Shown here: positions 3,122 to 5,095 of the stretch, one piece after another
Position numbering within the stretch: position 1 is the first letter of the stretch
How the letters are laid out: every line of letters starts with the position of its first letter
Origin: an uncultured Lentisphaeria bacterium
GTDB taxonomy: Bacteria; Verrucomicrobiota; Lentisphaeria; Victivallales; Victivallaceae
Direction: 5' to 3'
NCBI GenBank assembly: GCA_903821255.1
Contig: CAIJKT010000501.1
Span: 1-5,095 of the forward strand
Length of the DNA: 5,095 nucleotides
The notes under the pieces: generated by a model
What the model saw: only the letters and a program-made list of their open reading frames with translations
Database searches by the model: none
Told to the model about the DNA's origin: nothing
Program-made: the position numbers and the translations under genes

Positions 3122-4585
3122 ATGAAAGTCAAATTAATCCTGCCGTCATTGACTGAAGCGGCAAGTCCATTCTGGCGTCCAATCAAATATTCGTTGTTTC
3201 CGCCGCTGGGACTCGCGACTTTAGCCGCTTACCTGTCGCCTGACGATGAAATAGATTTGCAGGACCAGCATGTTGAAAAACTGATTTTAAATGACATGCC
3301 CGACCTGGTAATTATCCAGGTGTATATTACCAATGCAAAAAGAGCATATGCAATCGCCGGACATTATAGAAGCAAAGGGGTATTTGTTGCATTAGGCGGT
3401 CTGCATGTGACATCACTGCCGGACGAAGCGGCGCAGTTTGCGGATTCAATATTTATCGGGCCGGCGGAACAGACTTTTCCCGGATTTTTGCAGGACTTTA
3501 AAAATAAGCGGACAAAAAAGAGATATTTGTCAACCACGGGCCGGACAATAACAGACCAGCCGCCCGTCAGAAGGGATTTAATTAAAAGGACAAAGTATCT
3601 TGTTCCAAATTCCTTGGTTATTTCCAGGGGCTGCCCCCATCATTGCGATTTCTGTTATAAAGATGCGTTCTTCAAAGGCGGAAAATCGTTTTATACGCAA
3701 AGAGTTGATGAGATTTTAACAGAAATAGACAGGCTGAAAGGCAGACATTTATATTTTCTGGACGATCATTTGCTGGGGAATCCGAAACTGGCAGGCGAAC
3801 TCTTTCATGCGATGCGCGGCATGGGCCGTGTTTTTCAAGGCGCGGCGACCGTATCTTCAATACTGCAGGGAGACTTAATCGAAAAAGCCGCGCAAGCCGG
3901 ACTGAGAAGTCTGTTTGTCGGGTTCGAAACTTTTTCACCGGAGAACCTGAAACAAAGCAATAAAAGCCAGAATTTGACGCAGAATTACGCGCTTGCCGCA
4001 AGGAGACTGCACTCGCTGGGCATCATGATTAACGGCAGCTTTGTTTACGGGCTGGATAATGATGACAAGGATGTTTTTAAACGTACAGTTGACTGGGGAA
4101 TAGAAAATGCCATTACCACTGCAACATATCATATTTTAACTCCGTATCCGGGAACCCGGTTATTTGAGAGGATGGAGAACGACGGACGAATAACGACGAA
4201 AGACTGGGATTTGTATGATACCAGGCATGTGGTTTATCAAACAAAAGGCTTAACTGCCGGCGAGCTGGAAAACGGATACTGGCGGTCATATAAAGAATTC
4301 TATAAATGGAGCAACGTGTTTAAAGCCTCATTTTCCCATGATACATATAAGCATCAAATGAAACATCTGTTCTACGCCGGAGGGTGGAAGAAATTTGAAA
4401 GTATATGGAATTTAATAATAAATTTCGGACGGTTAAAGAATATGCTGCCCTTGCTTGAACTATTATTAACAGAAGTGAAAGGCGACGAAGAGCGACGACG
4501 CATAACGCGCGATAAAAATCATTTGTCGGACAGTTCACTTTTCGATAATGAACCTGGTTGCGAGCTTGAAGTGAAAACGCAGTAG
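3122..4585 (+). CDS. B12-binding-domain radical SAM protein (BchE/DUF4070-like)
   Basis: A complete 487-residue protein. Residues 1-125 form a Rossmann-like cobalamin-binding-type domain, with FPPLGLATLAAYLS (26-39), DLQDQHVEKL (46-55), VALGGLHVTSLPDE (89-102) and a degenerate GPAEQTFP (113-120) where GEGE or GEAE is usual. Residues about 160-350 are the radical SAM barrel. CPHHCDFC at 171-178 gives the CX3CX2C cysteines C171, C175 and C178 that hold the 4Fe-4S cluster. VGFET (266-270), NGSFVYGLDND (304-314) and LTPYPGTRLFERM (339-351) are typical of this class. Residues 352-450 look like a DUF4070-type tail, followed by a polar, probably disordered end. ATG directly follows the sugar transferase stop, with AAAAGGA at 3105-3111 as a ribosome site inside that gene, so the two are translationally coupled. 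I infer a methylation or rearrangement on a lipid or glycan substrate. No DxHxxG cobalamin-ligand motif is visible, so real B12 use is uncertain. Confidence 0.9.
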   Translation: MKVKLILPSLTEAASPFWRPIKYSLFPPLGLATLAAYLSPDDEIDLQDQHVEKLILNDMPDLVIIQVYITNAKRAYAIAGHYRSKGVFVALGGLHVTSLPDEAAQFADSIFIGPAEQTFPGFLQDFKNKRTKKRYLSTTGRTITDQPPVRRDLIKRTKYLVPNSLVISRGCPHHCDFCYKDAFFKGGKSFYTQRVDEILTEIDRLKGRHLYFLDDHLLGNPKLAGELFHAMRGMGRVFQGAATVSSILQGDLIEKAAQAGLRSLFVGFETFSPENLKQSNKSQNLTQNYALAARRLHSLGIMINGSFVYGLDNDDKDVFKRTVDWGIENAITTATYHILTPYPGTRLFERMENDGRITTKDWDLYDTRHVVYQTKGLTAGELENGYWRSYKEFYKWSNVFKASFSHDTYKHQMKHLFYAGGWKKFESIWNLIINFGRLKNMLPLLELLLTEVKGDEERRRITRDKNHLSDSSLFDNEPGCELEVKTQ

Positions 4586-4625
4586 GCATCGAAAGGCTGG
4601 TCTTAAATTTTGAAAGAGCTCAATT

Positions 4626-4997
4626 ATGGATTCAGACAAGCTGACTAAAATTTTTGTTTACGGGACGCTGATGGACGGACAGGTTAATCATTATCTGCTG
4701 AAAGACATGCCGCGCCGCGCGGCTTATGCCGAGGGTCTGGTATTGCATGACCTGGGCAGTTATCCCGCGGCGGTCAAAGGCGAAGGTACTGTTTACGGCG
4801 AAGTATATGAAGTTGATTCCGAAACGCTGGAGAGACTGGATGCATTGGAAAGCTCCCCGGAATTATATCATCGCGAAGCAATCCGGGTACACTACGGCGC
4901 CGGCGAAAGCGGCAGCGCGGAGGTGTATGTCCTGCCCGAAGCGGTTCATTCCCCCGAAATACCGTCCGGGCGATGGGGCGAAGCGGGAGTTATTTAA
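4626..4997 (+). CDS. Gamma-glutamylcyclotransferase / AIG2-like family protein
   Basis: A complete 123-residue protein, about the usual length for the GGCT/AIG2-like (YtfP-type) fold. FVYGTLMDGQVNHYLL at 10-25 carries the YGTL substrate-loop motif. LGSYPAAV (43-50) and GTVYGEVYEV (54-63) are standard strands. LDALESSPELYHRE (71-84) contains E75, aligned with the catalytic glutamate of the family, followed by the conserved Y-x-R. SGRW at 114-117 matches the usual closing SGxW. Active members convert gamma-glutamyl compounds to 5-oxoproline and a free amine or amino acid; many bacterial members have no proven substrate. The gene starts 40 bp after the radical SAM stop, with a modest GAAAGAG ribosome site at 4611-4617, and may be read through from upstream. 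It is visibly richer in GC than the sugar transferase. I see no direct functional link to the glycan pair. Confidence 0.88.
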   Translation: MDSDKLTKIFVYGTLMDGQVNHYLLKDMPRRAAYAEGLVLHDLGSYPAAVKGEGTVYGEVYEVDSETLERLDALESSPELYHREAIRVHYGAGESGSAEVYVLPEAVHSPEIPSGRWGEAGVI

Positions 4998-5006
4998 CAG
5001 GGATAT

Positions 5007-5058
5007 ACAGGATGAACAGGATTTTATAATAATTCATTTCTTATCCTGTCTATCCTGT
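5007..5058. repeat. ATCCTGT-type intergenic inverted repeat
   Basis: The left arm ACAGGAT-GA-ACAGGAT (5007-5022) pairs with ATCCTGT-CT-ATCCTGT (5043-5058) around a 20-base AT-rich loop. Of 16 pairs, 14 are Watson-Crick, one is G-T and one is a mismatch. Each arm is itself two copies of a 7-base unit with a 2-base spacer. It begins 10 bases after the cyclotransferase stop and could work as a transcript-end hairpin, though no T-run follows. Similar ATCCTGT repeats are, from memory, common between genes in environmental bacteria. Confidence 0.75.
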
Positions 5059-5095
5059 TCAACATTGTTAAAATATTGCTCCTTTGAAACTTAAC

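Overview
The window is a mosaic accessory region, probably from a Gram-negative environmental or anaerobic bacterium. I base this on a membrane phosphoglycosyl transferase for surface polysaccharide, a BchE/DUF4070-like radical SAM enzyme, intergenic hairpin repeats and a closing ATCCTGT-type repeat. A lineage such as Lentisphaerae, Verrucomicrobia, Planctomycetes or Deltaproteobacteria would fit, but nothing here fixes the taxon. Base composition is uneven. The ATPase and cyclotransferase genes look balanced or GC-rich, the sugar transferase gene is clearly AT-rich, and the gaps are AT-rich apart from the hairpin cluster.

Layout. (1) 1-508, minus strand: the N-terminal 169 codons of a phage terminase small-subunit-like HTH protein, running off the left edge; this is probably a prophage border. 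(2) 509-814: an AT-rich divergent intergenic region holding two copies of an operator-like palindrome 61 bp apart, which bracket a likely promoter. (3) 815-2002, plus strand: a complete DUF4143-type AAA ATPase with Walker A, Walker B, a winged-helix region and a C-terminal PD-(D/E)XK-like fold. (4) 2003-2572: 570 bp without a credible gene. A 33-bp direct repeat (32/33 identical) flanks a 426-bp segment that contains six perfect-stem hairpins in a modular, mutually complementary cluster. (5) 2573-4585, plus strand: two abutting genes (stop codon followed directly by ATG), a short PglC-like phosphoglycosyl transferase and a BchE-like radical SAM protein with an N-terminal cobalamin-binding-type domain. 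(6) 4626-4997, plus strand: a gamma-glutamylcyclotransferase/AIG2-like protein. (7) 5007-5058: an imperfect inverted repeat built from ATCCTGT units.

How the parts relate. The phage-like gene and the ATPase are transcribed divergently, and the ATPase looks autoregulated through the paired palindromes. The sugar transferase and radical SAM genes form a tightly coupled pair, probably the start or a remnant of a cell-surface glycan or glycolipid locus. The cyclotransferase may be co-transcribed but has no obvious functional tie.

The least explained part is 2003-2572: a structured, repeat-bounded insertion-like element between the ATPase and the glycan pair. I see no CRISPR array, tRNA, rRNA, reverse transcriptase or complete transposase. 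A wholly new multi-gene system cannot be claimed from this sequence.
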